Assembly: GCF_000378085.1 (NCBI RefSeq)
Contig: NZ_KB899219.1
Span: 57,810 to 121,809 of the forward strand
DNA length: 64,000 nucleotides
DNA from: Hoylesella loescheii DSM 19665 = JCM 12249 = ATCC 15930
Lineage (GTDB): Bacteria; Bacteroidota; Bacteroidia; Bacteroidales; Bacteroidaceae
Direction: 5' to 3'
Shown here: positions 53,497 to 63,243 of the stretch, one piece after another
How the letters are laid out: the number at the start of each line of letters is the position of its first letter
Numbering within the stretch: the first letter of the stretch is position 1
Position numbers and translations under genes: made by a program
Notes under the pieces: model-generated
The model's input: only the letters and a program-made list of their open reading frames with translations
Databases searched by the model: none
What the model was told of the DNA's origin: nothing

Positions 53497-53778
53497 GGGC
53501 AGGCGCATCATCAATGCGGATGTAATGCGCTGATATAAATGACATAAAGCATTGATTATATATTCGTTATGAATAATCTTATCTATTGGCAAAGTTTATA
53601 TCATTGGGAATCGAATTCCATATCATTTGGAATAGGGTTCCAGATGAGATGGAAGGATGTTCCAGATGACATGGAAGAGGGTTCCATCTATGCAATACCA
53701 AGGCGAGTAATTAAAAAGCTTACTACAAGAACTTATTTAACGTGTTTCAGAAGCAAATGTTTCGCAAATCGAACAGTA
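53497..53778. repeat. Dispersed intergenic element, copy 2, reverse orientation
   Basis: The reverse complement aligns with 2735-3012 on both sides of the 22-bp array. Matching blocks include AAGCTTTTTAATTACTCGCC, CGATTTGCGAA and GCGCATTACAT. Identity looks moderate (about 65-75 percent by eye). It sits between the susC promoter region and the CapA-like gene's 3' end. Confidence 0.7.
53594..53703. repeat. 22-bp inverted-pentamer array, locus 6
   Basis: TTCCA half-sites start at 53616, 53638, 53660 and 53682, all 22 bp apart. Three are followed seven bases later by TGGAA, or TTGGAA in the first unit. Confidence 0.92.
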
Positions 53779-53893
53779 AGAAAGCGCTTTGTGGAGGCAT
53801 AAAAGATGCCATGCAACTGGATTGCGTTTGGGGTATGACCGCTTGACTTTCTATGGCAGAAACCTAACGAAGGATTTGGTTTTGGCTTCAAGG

Positions 53894-54931
53894 TTAGGGG
53901 GCGAACGACTTGGCTTGCTCGCCCAAAACCATTTCGGGAACACAGGCGTTTATCTCTATGGGGATGGTTTCCACGTGCGCTTCGTTCGCCGTAAGCACCA
54001 GTCTAACCACGCAAGCGCGAGTGTTGATGGGTTTTGTTTGGTCGAAAATAAAGTTGCCGATGCTGTAAAAGATGGTGCTACCCCTGTATTGTTCGGTGGT
54101 TTGCAGGGTATGGGTGTGATGGCAAACAAGGAGATTGGCTCCTGCGTTTACCAATAGGCGCGCGTGATGGCGTTGCTGGGCCGAGGGTGAGAGCTGATGT
54201 TCGGTGCCCCAATGCAGGCTTACCACGATGTAGGCGTTGGGCTGACTTAGACGCAAACGCTTGATGCGGGCCACCAAACTGTCTAAGGGTTCTTGGCTAA
54301 CGCATGGCTTATCGGTTAGGTATGCAAAGTTTTCGAGTGGCAGACGTAGAGAAGCCAAGATGTAAACGGGGCGCGGATGGGTGGCCAGCAGTAGGGGCTG
54401 TGAGGCATCAAGCATGTTTTCGCCCGCCCCGAAGGGTGTCATGCCTGCCTGTTTAATGTTCAGGTGCGTATCCATCAATGCGTCGCGGCCTTGGTCTATG
54501 CTGTGGTTGTTGGCCAAGTTGAGGTGGGTAAAGCCGTTATTGGTGAGCCATGAGAGCCATTCGGGTTCGCCCCTGAACACGAAACGCTTAAACACGGGCC
54601 GTTTGATTTTGGTTGCGGGGCATTCTAGGTTACCCACTACGAAGCGCGATTGCTTAAAAACTTGTTGCAGCTTTGGCCTAACAAGGCTGCGCAACCCTAG
54701 GTATTCGATGCGTTTACGCACACCTCGGTCGAGCAGAATGTCGCCTGTGAACACCACGGATAGCGTGTCGGAAGTCTGCGCTTGCACACCACCCGCGAAC
54801 GAAAAGGTTAGGTATAAGACCATAAGCACGCTGCGACAAAGACTTGCAACATGTAAGAAGAACGCGCACCCCATTGCCTTAAAGGGCAACAGGGGTGCGA
54901 CGTAGAAGTGTTGAAATACTTTTTTAAGCAT
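53894..54931 (-). CDS. CapA-like metallophosphatase-fold protein
   Basis: A 345-residue exported protein of the PGA_cap family. The motifs are in order: FTGDILLDRG, VVGNLECP, LANNHSIDQG, VSLHWGTEHQ, LLVCHHTHTLQ and YSIGNFIFDQ. All resemble metal-binding calcineurin-like positions. In Bacillus, CapA is needed for poly-gamma-glutamate capsule, but most Bacteroidetes homologues have no cap operon and their role is unknown. No capB/capC is nearby. The N-terminus may be shorter, because MVLYLTFSFAGGVQAQ at 54823 gives a cleaner signal peptide. Confidence 0.85.
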   Translation of the reverse strand: MLKKVFQHFYVAPLLPFKAMGCAFFLHVASLCRSVLMVLYLTFSFAGGVQAQTSDTLSVVFTGDILLDRGVRKRIEYLGLRSLVRPKLQQVFKQSRFVVGNLECPATKIKRPVFKRFVFRGEPEWLSWLTNNGFTHLNLANNHSIDQGRDALMDTHLNIKQAGMTPFGAGENMLDASQPLLLATHPRPVYILASLRLPLENFAYLTDKPCVSQEPLDSLVARIKRLRLSQPNAYIVVSLHWGTEHQLSPSAQQRHHARLLVNAGANLLVCHHTHTLQTTEQYRGSTIFYSIGNFIFDQTKPINTRACVVRLVLTANEAHVETIPIEINACVPEMVLGEQAKSFAP

Positions 54932-54972
54932 GCTTATTATCCTTAGTCAAGGAGGCGCAGTTCGGGGGTGCG

Positions 54973-55006
54973 GCCCTGGTTTGCTAGTGATACTAGGGCA
55001 CAGGGC
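54973..55006 (-). terminator. Candidate terminator of the DUF3160 gene
   Basis: GCCCTG with CTAGT pairs with ACTAG and CAGGGC around GAT. A wider pair, GTTCGGG/CCCGAAC, encloses it. Confidence 0.45.
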
Positions 55007-55053
55007 GTTTTAGCGAGTTGTATTTCCTAGGTGTTCTAGGCAGGCTCACTCGC

Positions 55054-57468
55054 CTAACATCCCGAACTATAAAACATTTCTTCGTTATCTAGTGGCATAT
55101 TGTCTAGCGGAACGGTAATTTCGTCCATCCATTTAGGCACGCCCAGATAAGGTTTGGTTTTGAGTTTCTCTTGCCATTCCTCGTCGGTGAGCCGTTGTTG
55201 GTCGGTCGACTGTTTCAATTCGCGGTATGATAGCACTGCGCCACGCATTAAATAAAGCTCGTTACCCACAGGTACGGCCACGTAGATGACGAATGCCGGG
55301 CCTGTACCTGCATAGAGAATGGAGGGAACGGGGTTGTTAGACATGTTGGCGGTGTATATGTCGGCTATCACGGCCACGCTCTTATCGGCCCCTTCCACGT
55401 TGTCCCAGCCATCTAGATATTGGTTGTCGTTCCGCACCAAGTCAAGCGAAATGTTCTCGACAGTCGAACCGATAATCTCGATGCTTTGGTATTCCTCGTC
55501 TGTGAGAATGGGGTCGGCAGACAGTTCTTTTTCACTAATGCGTAGCAGAAATTCGGCCATTTCCTTCACCCTTTCTGTGGTGGCGTCCATCTTGGGCGTG
55601 TTTATCTTGTAGCGTTTAAACACCTCATCGATTTGCGTCATTAGCTCTACGGCCTTCTTCCAGAACGGAACGTTGGGCTCAACATAACCTTTCACGATGG
55701 GTTCGGGTGGTCCTGCGTCGCCACATTCTGCTCCCATGGGTTGCTTGGCGTATAGAATGGCGTCGTGTTTCAGTTCTGCCCACGAGGCCAGAGCGGTGTT
55801 CAGGTTCTTCTTTTCCCATTGCGTGGTGAGCATGAAGTAAGGTGCGCGTGCCACAGGCTTGTTCATTTTGGCCAAGGCATCAACCCATCTGTTGGCCACA
55901 CTGCTGTTCCAGTCAATCTCTTTCATGCGTTGCTTCATGGCTTTCAGCGTGGGTAAAAAGCCCTCCCAGCGTTTGTCTTCCTTCTGTTCTTCTACCAATA
56001 TGCGCTCGGCAGCCGATGTTCCAAGGGCGGCAAACACGTCGAGCCCACTCGGAACGTCGCGTTTGGTGGGCTTGTGTTTCTCGTCAACCATTTCGTTTAA
56101 CACCTCGGCGTCGGGCATGTAACGTTGAGGCATCAGGTTAATCTTATTGCGCGAGGTGAGACTCACTTTGGGACGGATGCGCGTTTGCTTTTCGCCCACT
56201 TCGTCGATACGTTTTGCAATGTCGTTCAACCATTGTTCGTTAACGAACACTTTCTCGGGAGCAGCACCCTGCATCAGGTCGTAAACCTGCATGATGGTGA
56301 TGTTGTCGGGTTCGCCAAAGAGGAAAGTGATGGGCTCGAACAGGGCGTTGTAGGCGCTCTTCATCTGTGGGTCGCTGCCAACGACGTGTGCAATGAGCAT
56401 GGCTCGTTTGAGTTGGTCGGGCCTATCGGTGCCAAACGGCACGCTTTGTAGCCACATCATGGTGCGGAAATAATGCTTGATGCGTTCTGAACGACTGTAA
56501 TGCCCACGCGGACGATAAAGCGAATAGGGATATTTTACCTCGGTATAGCCCAAGAATGTAGAATAGGTGTTTTCTGAAGCTTTAACCTTCTTAATCTCGG
56601 AAGCCACATGCTGCTTATAGGCGGCAGTAACTCCGGCAGGCGTTTTGCCTGTAGAAAGGGCGATGGCCACGGCAAAATAGGCCTGGCAGAAGGCTGCTGC
56701 GGCCTTGGTTTGCTTGCCCGTTGAGGGCGTGGTTGCCAGTTTGGTCATGCGGTTAAACATCCCTCGCGAGAAGGCCGTTACCAGCGAGTCGAGCTTTTTC
56801 TCTTCGGTGTCGCGCAGGATGTTGTCGAAATAGAAGTGGAAAAGCTGCAAATAGAGGTCGGTGGTTACGAAACTGGGGAAGTTGGAGTAGTCGTTCTTCT
56901 CGTAAACGTGGAACAACTGCTGCAACCGCTCTGGTACGATGGCGAAGCCTTGACGACTCATGGCAGCGTGCAATCTGGGGTCGAAGGTTTCTAGCTGATA
57001 AGGATTGAGCAGCAGGTCGAGGTTAACGACGTGGCCTTTTGGCAAGATGGCCTTGTTGTTCAGTATCTTTTTCTCTTGCTGTTCAATCTTCTTGAGGAAG
57101 GTTTGTTCGGCAATGGTTAGTTGCGGGAGCCTTTGTCCCCAGTCGTTGGGATTGTTTTCGTCGAGCGTTTCGTTAAGGTTGTCTGCGCGGTTCCACATAA
57201 TTGAGTCGTACCACGATGTTTGTCCGTAGATGCCACGCAGGTCGGCTTCTTTGAAGATGAAGCCTTCGCGTGCCTTGAAAGCGTTTTTTAGTATGCGCAG
57301 TTCGGCAAGCGAGAGTTTCGAAAGGTCGGTTTTTAGGTTCACCTCCTTATTGAAACGCTCCACGTCTAGTTTGCCCTTACCAGGTAAAATCACCCGTTTG
57401 GAGTTGTTGTCGGCATACACTGCCATCCCCAATGCGATGAATACGATTAGTAGTAGGGTTTTTCTCAT
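55054..57468 (-). CDS. YARHG-DUF3160 protein, exported
   Basis: An 804-residue protein with a signal peptide (MRKTLLLIVFIALGMAVYA). Residues about 45-95 form a YARHG-like extracellular domain (LRILKNAFKAREGFIFKEADLRGIYGQTSWY). The rest matches DUF3160 (FVTTDLYLQLFHFYFDNILRDTEEKKLDSLV). Its function is unknown, with a large helical repeat-like body expected. An upstream ATG at 57522 is possible but lacks the signal sequence. A small VCBS-like secreted protein gene is 250 bp upstream on the same strand. Confidence 0.83.
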   Translation of the reverse strand: MRKTLLLIVFIALGMAVYADNNSKRVILPGKGKLDVERFNKEVNLKTDLSKLSLAELRILKNAFKAREGFIFKEADLRGIYGQTSWYDSIMWNRADNLNETLDENNPNDWGQRLPQLTIAEQTFLKKIEQQEKKILNNKAILPKGHVVNLDLLLNPYQLETFDPRLHAAMSRQGFAIVPERLQQLFHVYEKNDYSNFPSFVTTDLYLQLFHFYFDNILRDTEEKKLDSLVTAFSRGMFNRMTKLATTPSTGKQTKAAAAFCQAYFAVAIALSTGKTPAGVTAAYKQHVASEIKKVKASENTYSTFLGYTEVKYPYSLYRPRGHYSRSERIKHYFRTMMWLQSVPFGTDRPDQLKRAMLIAHVVGSDPQMKSAYNALFEPITFLFGEPDNITIMQVYDLMQGAAPEKVFVNEQWLNDIAKRIDEVGEKQTRIRPKVSLTSRNKINLMPQRYMPDAEVLNEMVDEKHKPTKRDVPSGLDVFAALGTSAAERILVEEQKEDKRWEGFLPTLKAMKQRMKEIDWNSSVANRWVDALAKMNKPVARAPYFMLTTQWEKKNLNTALASWAELKHDAILYAKQPMGAECGDAGPPEPIVKGYVEPNVPFWKKAVELMTQIDEVFKRYKINTPKMDATTERVKEMAEFLLRISEKELSADPILTDEEYQSIEIIGSTVENISLDLVRNDNQYLDGWDNVEGADKSVAVIADIYTANMSNNPVPSILYAGTGPAFVIYVAVPVGNELYLMRGAVLSYRELKQSTDQQRLTDEEWQEKLKTKPYLGVPKWMDEITVPLDNMPLDNEEMFYSSGC

Positions 57469-57721
57469 TGGTAATTCTGTTTTAATGAGGTGCGCGCCAT
57501 TACCTTGTAAGATGGCTTGCACTTCGGGTTTTGTACTTTATTTTCTTGCCTTAGCGGGGGCGATGATGGCGATACGGGCTTGTTTTTGCTTACCATCTCT
57601 GCCCCGAAGGCGGTTCTCTCTATGCTTTTTAGGCGTGCTTGTCGCCTAGTTTATTATTGTGTGCGCCATTGCGCCAGTTGGTGTTGAGTGGTTTGGGGAA
57701 CTTGTTGTTTTGCGCAACCCA

Positions 57722-58225
57722 CTATTGGTTAAAGACCTTCAACGCCTCTTTACGCCCCACTTTAACGACCAAAAACCTAACGAATTCGAAGCCGAAACCC
57801 TGCCAGCGATATTCGGCCACCACGTAACGGCCACTAGTTGTGGTTTCCAAACTTCGTACCACGCCATTCACGAAGCGAAAATCTTGCAGAATGCCACCCA
57901 GTTTCGAGCCCATCCACATAGACCTAACGCGGTTTTTATAGTTCTTAAATACGAAGAGTCTGCGTCCTCGTTGCGGGTAGAATCGTGTGCTTTTAATCAC
58001 GCCCACCAGCGCTTCCGTTCGTCCATCGCCATCTACGTCGCCCGTTTCGAGGCGATAAACGGGGTAGGCCAGCGTCCATCGATCGGTTGTAGAGTCTGTT
58101 TTTAGCGTGAGATAGTTTAGACTGTCGTTCACCGTTTCGATGGCGAAGGTCTGCGCCGCAATGTTTCCCGTGGGCCACAATGCCGTTATTGCGAGCCATC
58201 CGTATGTTCTGAAAGCGTTCGTCAT
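57722..58225 (-). CDS. Small exported protein with an FG-GAP/VCBS-like motif
   Basis: A 167-residue protein from the chosen ATG. A signal peptide runs to GNIAAQ near residue 24. The sequence YRLETGDVDGDGRTEALVGV contains a calcium-loop DxDGDG typical of VCBS/FG-GAP beta-propeller blades. Only one such loop is visible. The rest is strand-rich and basic. The ATG at 58225 was chosen for the signal peptide. It may be co-transcribed with the DUF3160 gene. Function unknown. Confidence 0.65.
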   Translation of the reverse strand: MTNAFRTYGWLAITALWPTGNIAAQTFAIETVNDSLNYLTLKTDSTTDRWTLAYPVYRLETGDVDGDGRTEALVGVIKSTRFYPQRGRRLFVFKNYKNRVRSMWMGSKLGGILQDFRFVNGVVRSLETTTSGRYVVAEYRWQGFGFEFVRFLVVKVGRKEALKVFNQ

Positions 58226-58318
58226 CGTTGTGTTGGGGTGGGGATCTTGGGGTGTCGTGCTGTCATTCACTTTGTCTTCATCGGCGAAGCTCAAACCTCC
58301 CCGTCCCCATTCGTATTG

Positions 58319-58326
58319 CAAAAATA
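58319..58326 (-). promoter_or_regulatory. Promoter -7 box for the VCBS-like gene (TATTTTTG)
   Basis: The reverse strand reads TATTTTTG, about 94 bp before the chosen ATG at 58225. Confidence 0.5.
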
Positions 58327-58665
58327 AGACATTCTTTCGAATATGGCAAACGTTTAGGGGCGTTTGTTGAGGATTTATCGCTCTTGATGCGGAGTATGTG
58401 CTATAATATGATGATTGTTGAGGTTATATAATGTAGGGAGTGATGGTAGCTGTGATGCAATGAAAGCTCGCTATTTTATCATTGTTGCAAAGAAAACTAA
58501 TATTCAATATAAGGTGTTTGGAAACCTGTTTTTTGACCGCTTTGCCCATCTCTTTCACCCATATAAATCGCGTTATTACCTCAATTCTCACACAAGAAAC
58601 GCAAAAAAGTGTGACGTTGGGCTTAAAAATACGCGTTGTTTGCCGATGCTTACGCCGAAAATGGC

Positions 58666-58673
58666 TATTTTTG
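58666..58673 (+). promoter_or_regulatory. Promoter -7 box for the DJ-1/ispD/recG cluster (TATTTTTG)
   Basis: TATTTTTG is 37 bp before the DJ-1 family start. The 300 bp upstream contains no gene I can support. Confidence 0.6.
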
Positions 58674-58709
58674 CAGTAACGATAATAACGATAAACCGAA
58701 TAAAAGGAT

Positions 58710-59279
58710 ATGGCAAAAGTGTATCAATTCATGGCCGACGGATTTGAAGACATCGAGGCGTTGGCTCCCGTTGACATTCTGCGTAGAGGCGGATTGGACG
58801 TGATAACCGTGAGCATTATGGGTCGTGAGATGGTGGAATCTACCAACGGCGTGTGCGTTAAGGCCGACATGCTGTTCGAAAACGCTAACTTCGACGATGC
58901 CGACCTTCTGCTCTTGCCTGGCGGACTGCCTGGTTCGACCAATCTGAAAGAACATAAGGGATTGGCCGAGGTACTTCGTCGGCAGGCTGAAGCTGGTCGA
59001 AAGATCGGCGCTATCTGTGCTGCCCCCATGGTTTTAGGCACATTGGGCTTGCTGCAAGGCAAGCGTGCCACTTGCTATCCTGGTGTGGAGCATACCTTGC
59101 ATGGGGCTGAATACACTGCCGAACTGGTGACCGTAGACGGCAATATCATAACGGGCGAAGGTCCTGCTGCCGCTTTCCCATACGCTTACACGTTGCTCAC
59201 GCTGTTGGTTGGTCGCGATAAGACCGAGGAAATAGAGGTGGCCATGCGCTACAAACACCTTATGGCCGAGCGCCTTTAA
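58710..59279 (+). CDS. DJ-1/PfpI family protein
   Basis: A 189-residue class I glutamine amidotransferase-like protein. It has the nucleophile-elbow cysteine in GAICAAPMVLGTLG near residue 107 and the conserved early glutamate in FEDIEALAPVDILRRGG. DJ-1/YajL members act as deglycase-like or redox-protective proteins, a matter still debated. The next gene, ispD, starts 12 bp after its stop. Confidence 0.92.
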   Translation: MAKVYQFMADGFEDIEALAPVDILRRGGLDVITVSIMGREMVESTNGVCVKADMLFENANFDDADLLLLPGGLPGSTNLKEHKGLAEVLRRQAEAGRKIGAICAAPMVLGTLGLLQGKRATCYPGVEHTLHGAEYTAELVTVDGNIITGEGPAAAFPYAYTLLTLLVGRDKTEEIEVAMRYKHLMAERL

Positions 59280-59291
59280 CCGCTGCACGCG

Positions 59292-59978
59292 ATGAATTAT
59301 GTTATCATCGTTGCTGGCGGAAAGGGTCTGCGCATGGGTGCCGACGTGCCTAAGCAGTTTCTTCTGCTTGGCGGAAAGCCCGTGTTGATGCGTACCATGG
59401 AGCGCTTTTATGACTTCGATGCACAGCTGCAAACGATATTGGTGCTGCCACGCGACCAGCAAACATATTGGCACGAACGGTGTCGTGCGCACGATTTTAA
59501 CTTGCCTTACCTGCATGCCGATGGTGGAGCGACACGTTTCGAATCGGTGAGCAATGGCTTGGCGCTTATTCCCGACGATGCCCAAGGCGTGGTGGCGGTG
59601 CACGATGGTGTACGTCCCATGGTGTCGGTAGCTGTTGTTGAACGTTGTTTCAGCGTTGCCCGACAAGCCAAAGCCGTAATCCCCGTAATGCCCGTGGTAG
59701 AAACGTTGCGCCAAATGATGCCCGATGGCACCAGCCAAACCGTGAACCGCGACGCCTACCGACTGGTGCAGACACCGCAAACCTTTGACTTGCAATTGCT
59801 CAAACGGGCCTACCAACAACCTTATCGCTCGGAATTTACCGACGACGCTTCGGTGGTTGAGGCTCTGGGCGCACAGATAACAACGGTTGAGGGCAACAAA
59901 GAGAACATCAAGATAACCACACCCTTCGACCTCGAAGTGTGCGAACGCCTGTTGGTACAGCCTCCTTCCACGCCGTGA
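59292..59978 (+). CDS. ispD: 2-C-methyl-D-erythritol 4-phosphate cytidylyltransferase
   Basis: A 228-residue enzyme that makes CDP-ME from MEP and CTP in the isoprenoid pathway. It has [19 protein letters not shown] at the N-terminus, [12 protein letters not shown] near 95-106 and RLVQTPQTF near 155. It is the stand-alone MEP-pathway enzyme, distinct from the ribitol-type fusion at 42.4 kb. It lies between the DJ-1 gene and recG on the same strand. Confidence 0.94.
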   Translation: MNYVIIVAGGKGLRMGADVPKQFLLLGGKPVLMRTMERFYDFDAQLQTILVLPRDQQTYWHERCRAHDFNLPYLHADGGATRFESVSNGLALIPDDAQGVVAVHDGVRPMVSVAVVERCFSVARQAKAVIPVMPVVETLRQMMPDGTSQTVNRDAYRLVQTPQTFDLQLLKRAYQQPYRSEFTDDASVVEALGAQITTVEGNKENIKITTPFDLEVCERLLVQPPSTP

Positions 59979-60045
59979 GAGAAGGCTGGCCTGCGCACGA
60001 GGCATTATCTGTCGAGCCTCTTGCCATAACAAACGTAACCCCCTT

Positions 60046-62145
60046 ATGCACTCCATTCTAGATCAAGACATCATGTATTTGCCGGGCGTTGGTCCGCGAA
60101 AGAAAGAGATTTTGAGTAAAGAGCTCAACATCAAAACCTTTGGCGACCTGCTCGAATATTATCCCTACAAGTACGTAGACCGAACGCAAATCTTCCGAAT
60201 TGCCCAATTACAGGGTGATATGCCTTACGTACAGGTGAAGGGACACATACTGAGCTTTGAGGAGTTTGACATGGGACCGCGTAAGAAACGCCTTGTGGCG
60301 CACTTCACCGATGGGTGGAACGTGGCCGACTTGGTTTGGTTTCAGGGCACAAAATACGTGCTAAACACCTACAAAGTGGGGGTGGAATACATCGTGTTTG
60401 GCAAACCTAGCGTGTACGGAGGTCGTTACCAGTTTGCCCATCCCGACATAGACGAGGCCACAGAACTAAAACTTGCCGAGATGGGTATGCAACCCCACTA
60501 TGGCACAACCGACCGAATGAAGAAGTCGGGGATAACATCGCGCGCCATGGAAAAACTCACTAAGGGCTTGCTCGAACAAATGCAAGCACCGCTAGCCGAG
60601 ACACTTCCACCCTTCATCACCAATGCCTTGCACCTTGTTTCGCGCGATGAGGCCATGCGCGGGGTGCATTATCCACACAACACCGATGAGTTGCAGCGTG
60701 CCCAAGTGCGGTTAAAGTTCGAAGAACTGTTCTATGTTCAGCTCAACATCTTGCGTTACGCCAACTTCCATCGGCGTAAATATCGTGGCTATCACTTCTC
60801 TAAGATAGGCCAATACTTCAACGACTTTTATCACAATAACCTGCCATTTGAACTCACGGGCGCACAAAAGCGCGTGATGCACGAGATACGCAACGACATG
60901 GATAGCGGTAGACAGATGAACCGCTTGTTACAAGGCGACGTGGGTTCGGGTAAAACTCTCGTCGCATTAATGTCTATGCTCATTGCCGTAGACAATGGTT
61001 TTCAGGCCTGTATGATGGCTCCTACCGAAATCTTAGCCGAACAACACCTCGCCACCATACAGCAAATGTTGCAGGGAACGGATGTAACGGCCGAGCTGTT
61101 AACGGGTGTCGTTAAGGGTAAACGTCGTGCCGATGTGCTGCAAAGGCTTGTTTCGGGCCAGCTGCACATACTGGTGGGCACGCATGCCTTGCTAGAAGAC
61201 ACCGTGCAATTTGCTCATTTGGGGCTCGCCGTGGTAGACGAACAGCATCGTTTTGGCGTGAAACAGCGAGCCAAACTATGGGGAAAGAACGACAACCCAC
61301 CGCATGTGCTGGTGATGACAGCAACGCCCATACCGCGAACACTTGCTATGACCATCTACGGAGACTTGGATGTGAGCGTGATAGACGAACTTCCGCCAGG
61401 CCGAAAGCCCATCCAAACGCTGCACAAATACGACAACCAAACCACCAGTCTTTATGCTGGCATACGCCAACAGGTGAAATTGGGTCGCCAGGTGTACATC
61501 GTTTATCCCTTAATAGAAGAGAGTGAGAAGACCGACTTAAAGAATTTGGAGGAAGGTTACGTAGCTCTGACCGACATTTTTCCCGAGTATAAGATGAGTA
61601 AGATACACGGAAGGATGAAGTCGAAAGAGAAAGAGGCTGAGATGGCACGCTTTGCCAGTGGTGAAACGCAGATCTTGGTGGCCACAACGGTTATCGAAGT
61701 GGGGGTGAATGTGCCTAATGCTTCGGTGATGGTGATACTCGATGCGCAACGATTCGGCCTGTCGCAGCTGCACCAGTTACGTGGTAGGGTGGGGCGTGGA
61801 GCCGATCAGAGCTATTGCATACTTGTTACCAATCGTGCCCTCTCTGCCGAAACGCGCAAGCGCATCGATATTATGTGCGAGACCAACGATGGCTTCCGTA
61901 TTGCCGAAGCCGACCTGAAACTGCGCGGTCCTGGTGATCTTGAAGGCACGCAACAAAGTGGCATGGCCTTCGACCTTAAAATAGCGAACATCGCCCGCGA
62001 TGGTGCATTGGTGCAAATGGCACGCGACGAGGCCCAGAAAATTATCGAACGCGACCCCGATTGCAATCTTCCCGAACATGCCATGCTGTGGAACAGGCTG
62101 AAAGAATTGCGCAAAACCAATATCGATTGGGCTGCGATAAGCTAG
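60046..62145 (+). CDS. recG: ATP-dependent DNA helicase RecG
   Basis: A 699-residue branch-migration helicase acting on stalled forks. An N-terminal OB-fold wedge region starts with YLPGVGPRKKEIL. The helicase motifs are present: GDVGSGKT (motif I), VVDEQHRFGV (motif II, DEQH), MTATPIPRTLAM (motif III) and QRFGLSQLHQLRGRVGRG (motif VI). It is 67 bp after ispD. The C-terminus is complete. Confidence 0.97.
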   Translation: MHSILDQDIMYLPGVGPRKKEILSKELNIKTFGDLLEYYPYKYVDRTQIFRIAQLQGDMPYVQVKGHILSFEEFDMGPRKKRLVAHFTDGWNVADLVWFQGTKYVLNTYKVGVEYIVFGKPSVYGGRYQFAHPDIDEATELKLAEMGMQPHYGTTDRMKKSGITSRAMEKLTKGLLEQMQAPLAETLPPFITNALHLVSRDEAMRGVHYPHNTDELQRAQVRLKFEELFYVQLNILRYANFHRRKYRGYHFSKIGQYFNDFYHNNLPFELTGAQKRVMHEIRNDMDSGRQMNRLLQGDVGSGKTLVALMSMLIAVDNGFQACMMAPTEILAEQHLATIQQMLQGTDVTAELLTGVVKGKRRADVLQRLVSGQLHILVGTHALLEDTVQFAHLGLAVVDEQHRFGVKQRAKLWGKNDNPPHVLVMTATPIPRTLAMTIYGDLDVSVIDELPPGRKPIQTLHKYDNQTTSLYAGIRQQVKLGRQVYIVYPLIEESEKTDLKNLEEGYVALTDIFPEYKMSKIHGRMKSKEKEAEMARFASGETQILVATTVIEVGVNVPNASVMVILDAQRFGLSQLHQLRGRVGRGADQSYCILVTNRALSAETRKRIDIMCETNDGFRIAEADLKLRGPGDLEGTQQSGMAFDLKIANIARDGALVQMARDEAQKIIERDPDCNLPEHAMLWNRLKELRKTNIDWAAIS

Positions 62146-62478
62146 CGATGGCACTTTCTCGAGCATCTTTAAATAAAGAAGCCAGCGGTTGCCCAATGAG
62201 ATGTTCTAATTTGGAAGTATGTTTAGAATAGGTCGCAATTGCGCTCGATTCAGGCTCATTTATCGTTCAAGCCCAGCAAGATTATTGGTGCAATGCTTCA
62301 ATTGGAAGATTAACCATCTTGTGGTTGCTTGTTTATGATCTAGCAAGGTGCATCCAACCCATTCGTAATAAATAAGTTTTCGAACACCAGCAAGTAAAAC
62401 CCAAGACACCGTGTGCTTATTTGTGGAGTGGGAAACAATGTGTAAGCAAACTGAATAAAAAATAAAAACAGCCCCGTT
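62146..62478. other. Intergenic region without a supported gene
   Basis: About 330 bp between recG and the ClbS/DfsB-like gene. I see no promoter consensus, strong hairpin or coding frame that I would defend. Confidence 0.45.
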
Positions 62479-63018
62479 ATGGCAAGACCAACGACTAAGG
62501 AAACACTGGCAACAGTTGCCCAAGAGAAGTTCTACAAGATGTGGAGCATTATCGACAAGATGAGCAGAACGCAACAAGAAGCACCTTTTTCGCCCGAAAT
62601 GGCGTCTGCGGGAAAGGAAACGCATTGGGCAAGGGATAAGAACTTGCGCGATGTTCTGGTGCATCTTTACGAGTGGCATCAGTTGTTGCTTGCATGGGTT
62701 AAGGCTAATACCAATGGTGAAAAGCGTGACTTTTTGCCCCAACCTTATAATTGGCGGAACTACCCAGATATGAACGTGGCGTTTTGGGAGAAGCACCAAG
62801 CTACGCCTTTATCAGATAGCAAGAGCCTGTTAAAAGGCACCCATGAGGAGGTGATGAAGTGGTTGGGTGGCTTTTCGCAAGAAGAACTGTTCTCAAAACA
62901 TGCTTTTTCATGGACTGGAACCACCACGTTAGGGGCTTATTTCATATCTGCTACTGCCAGCCATTACGATTGGGCAATAAAGAAGTTGAAGAAGCAACAA
63001 GCATTAAGTAAGGATTAA
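62479..63018 (+). CDS. ClbS/DfsB family four-helix bundle protein
   Basis: A 179-residue soluble protein with the ClbS/DfsB pattern. It opens MARPTTKETL, then has KNLRDVLVHLYEWHQLLLAWVKAN and the tryptophan- and histidine-bearing ending TLGAYFISATASHYDWAIKKLKK. ClbS protects colibactin producers by hydrolysing the cyclopropane warhead, while many homologues have unknown roles. No colibactin-like synthetase genes are in this window, so a self-protection function is not shown. It stands alone. Confidence 0.85.
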   Translation: MARPTTKETLATVAQEKFYKMWSIIDKMSRTQQEAPFSPEMASAGKETHWARDKNLRDVLVHLYEWHQLLLAWVKANTNGEKRDFLPQPYNWRNYPDMNVAFWEKHQATPLSDSKSLLKGTHEEVMKWLGGFSQEELFSKHAFSWTGTTTLGAYFISATASHYDWAIKKLKKQQALSKD

Positions 63019-63243
63019 TAAGCGAAGTGGGCAGCTGTTGGCTTCGTGCGATAGATGCTTTGGGGGTGTTTGGGCCTATGCAAGCGTCCAGGTAACCCTA
63101 CTTCTAAACCTTATTTGCCGTTTTTATGTGACCTCTCAACAACCTGTTTTCATCACTATTTCTCACCTTTGTCAGGGCGTTAGTAAAGCTTCTGTCTAAC
63201 GCGTGTTTAGCCTTTGAGATGTGTTTTATCAATAGCCGTGTTG

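Noticed and set aside
59034..60056. Minus-strand 340-codon frame opposite ispD
   Set aside because: It is antisense to a well-supported ispD and to the end of the DJ-1 gene, with His/Gln-rich composition typical of shadow frames.
62260..62799. Minus-strand 179-codon frame overlapping the ClbS-like gene
   Set aside because: It is antisense to the start of a recognised family gene and extends through non-coding sequence.
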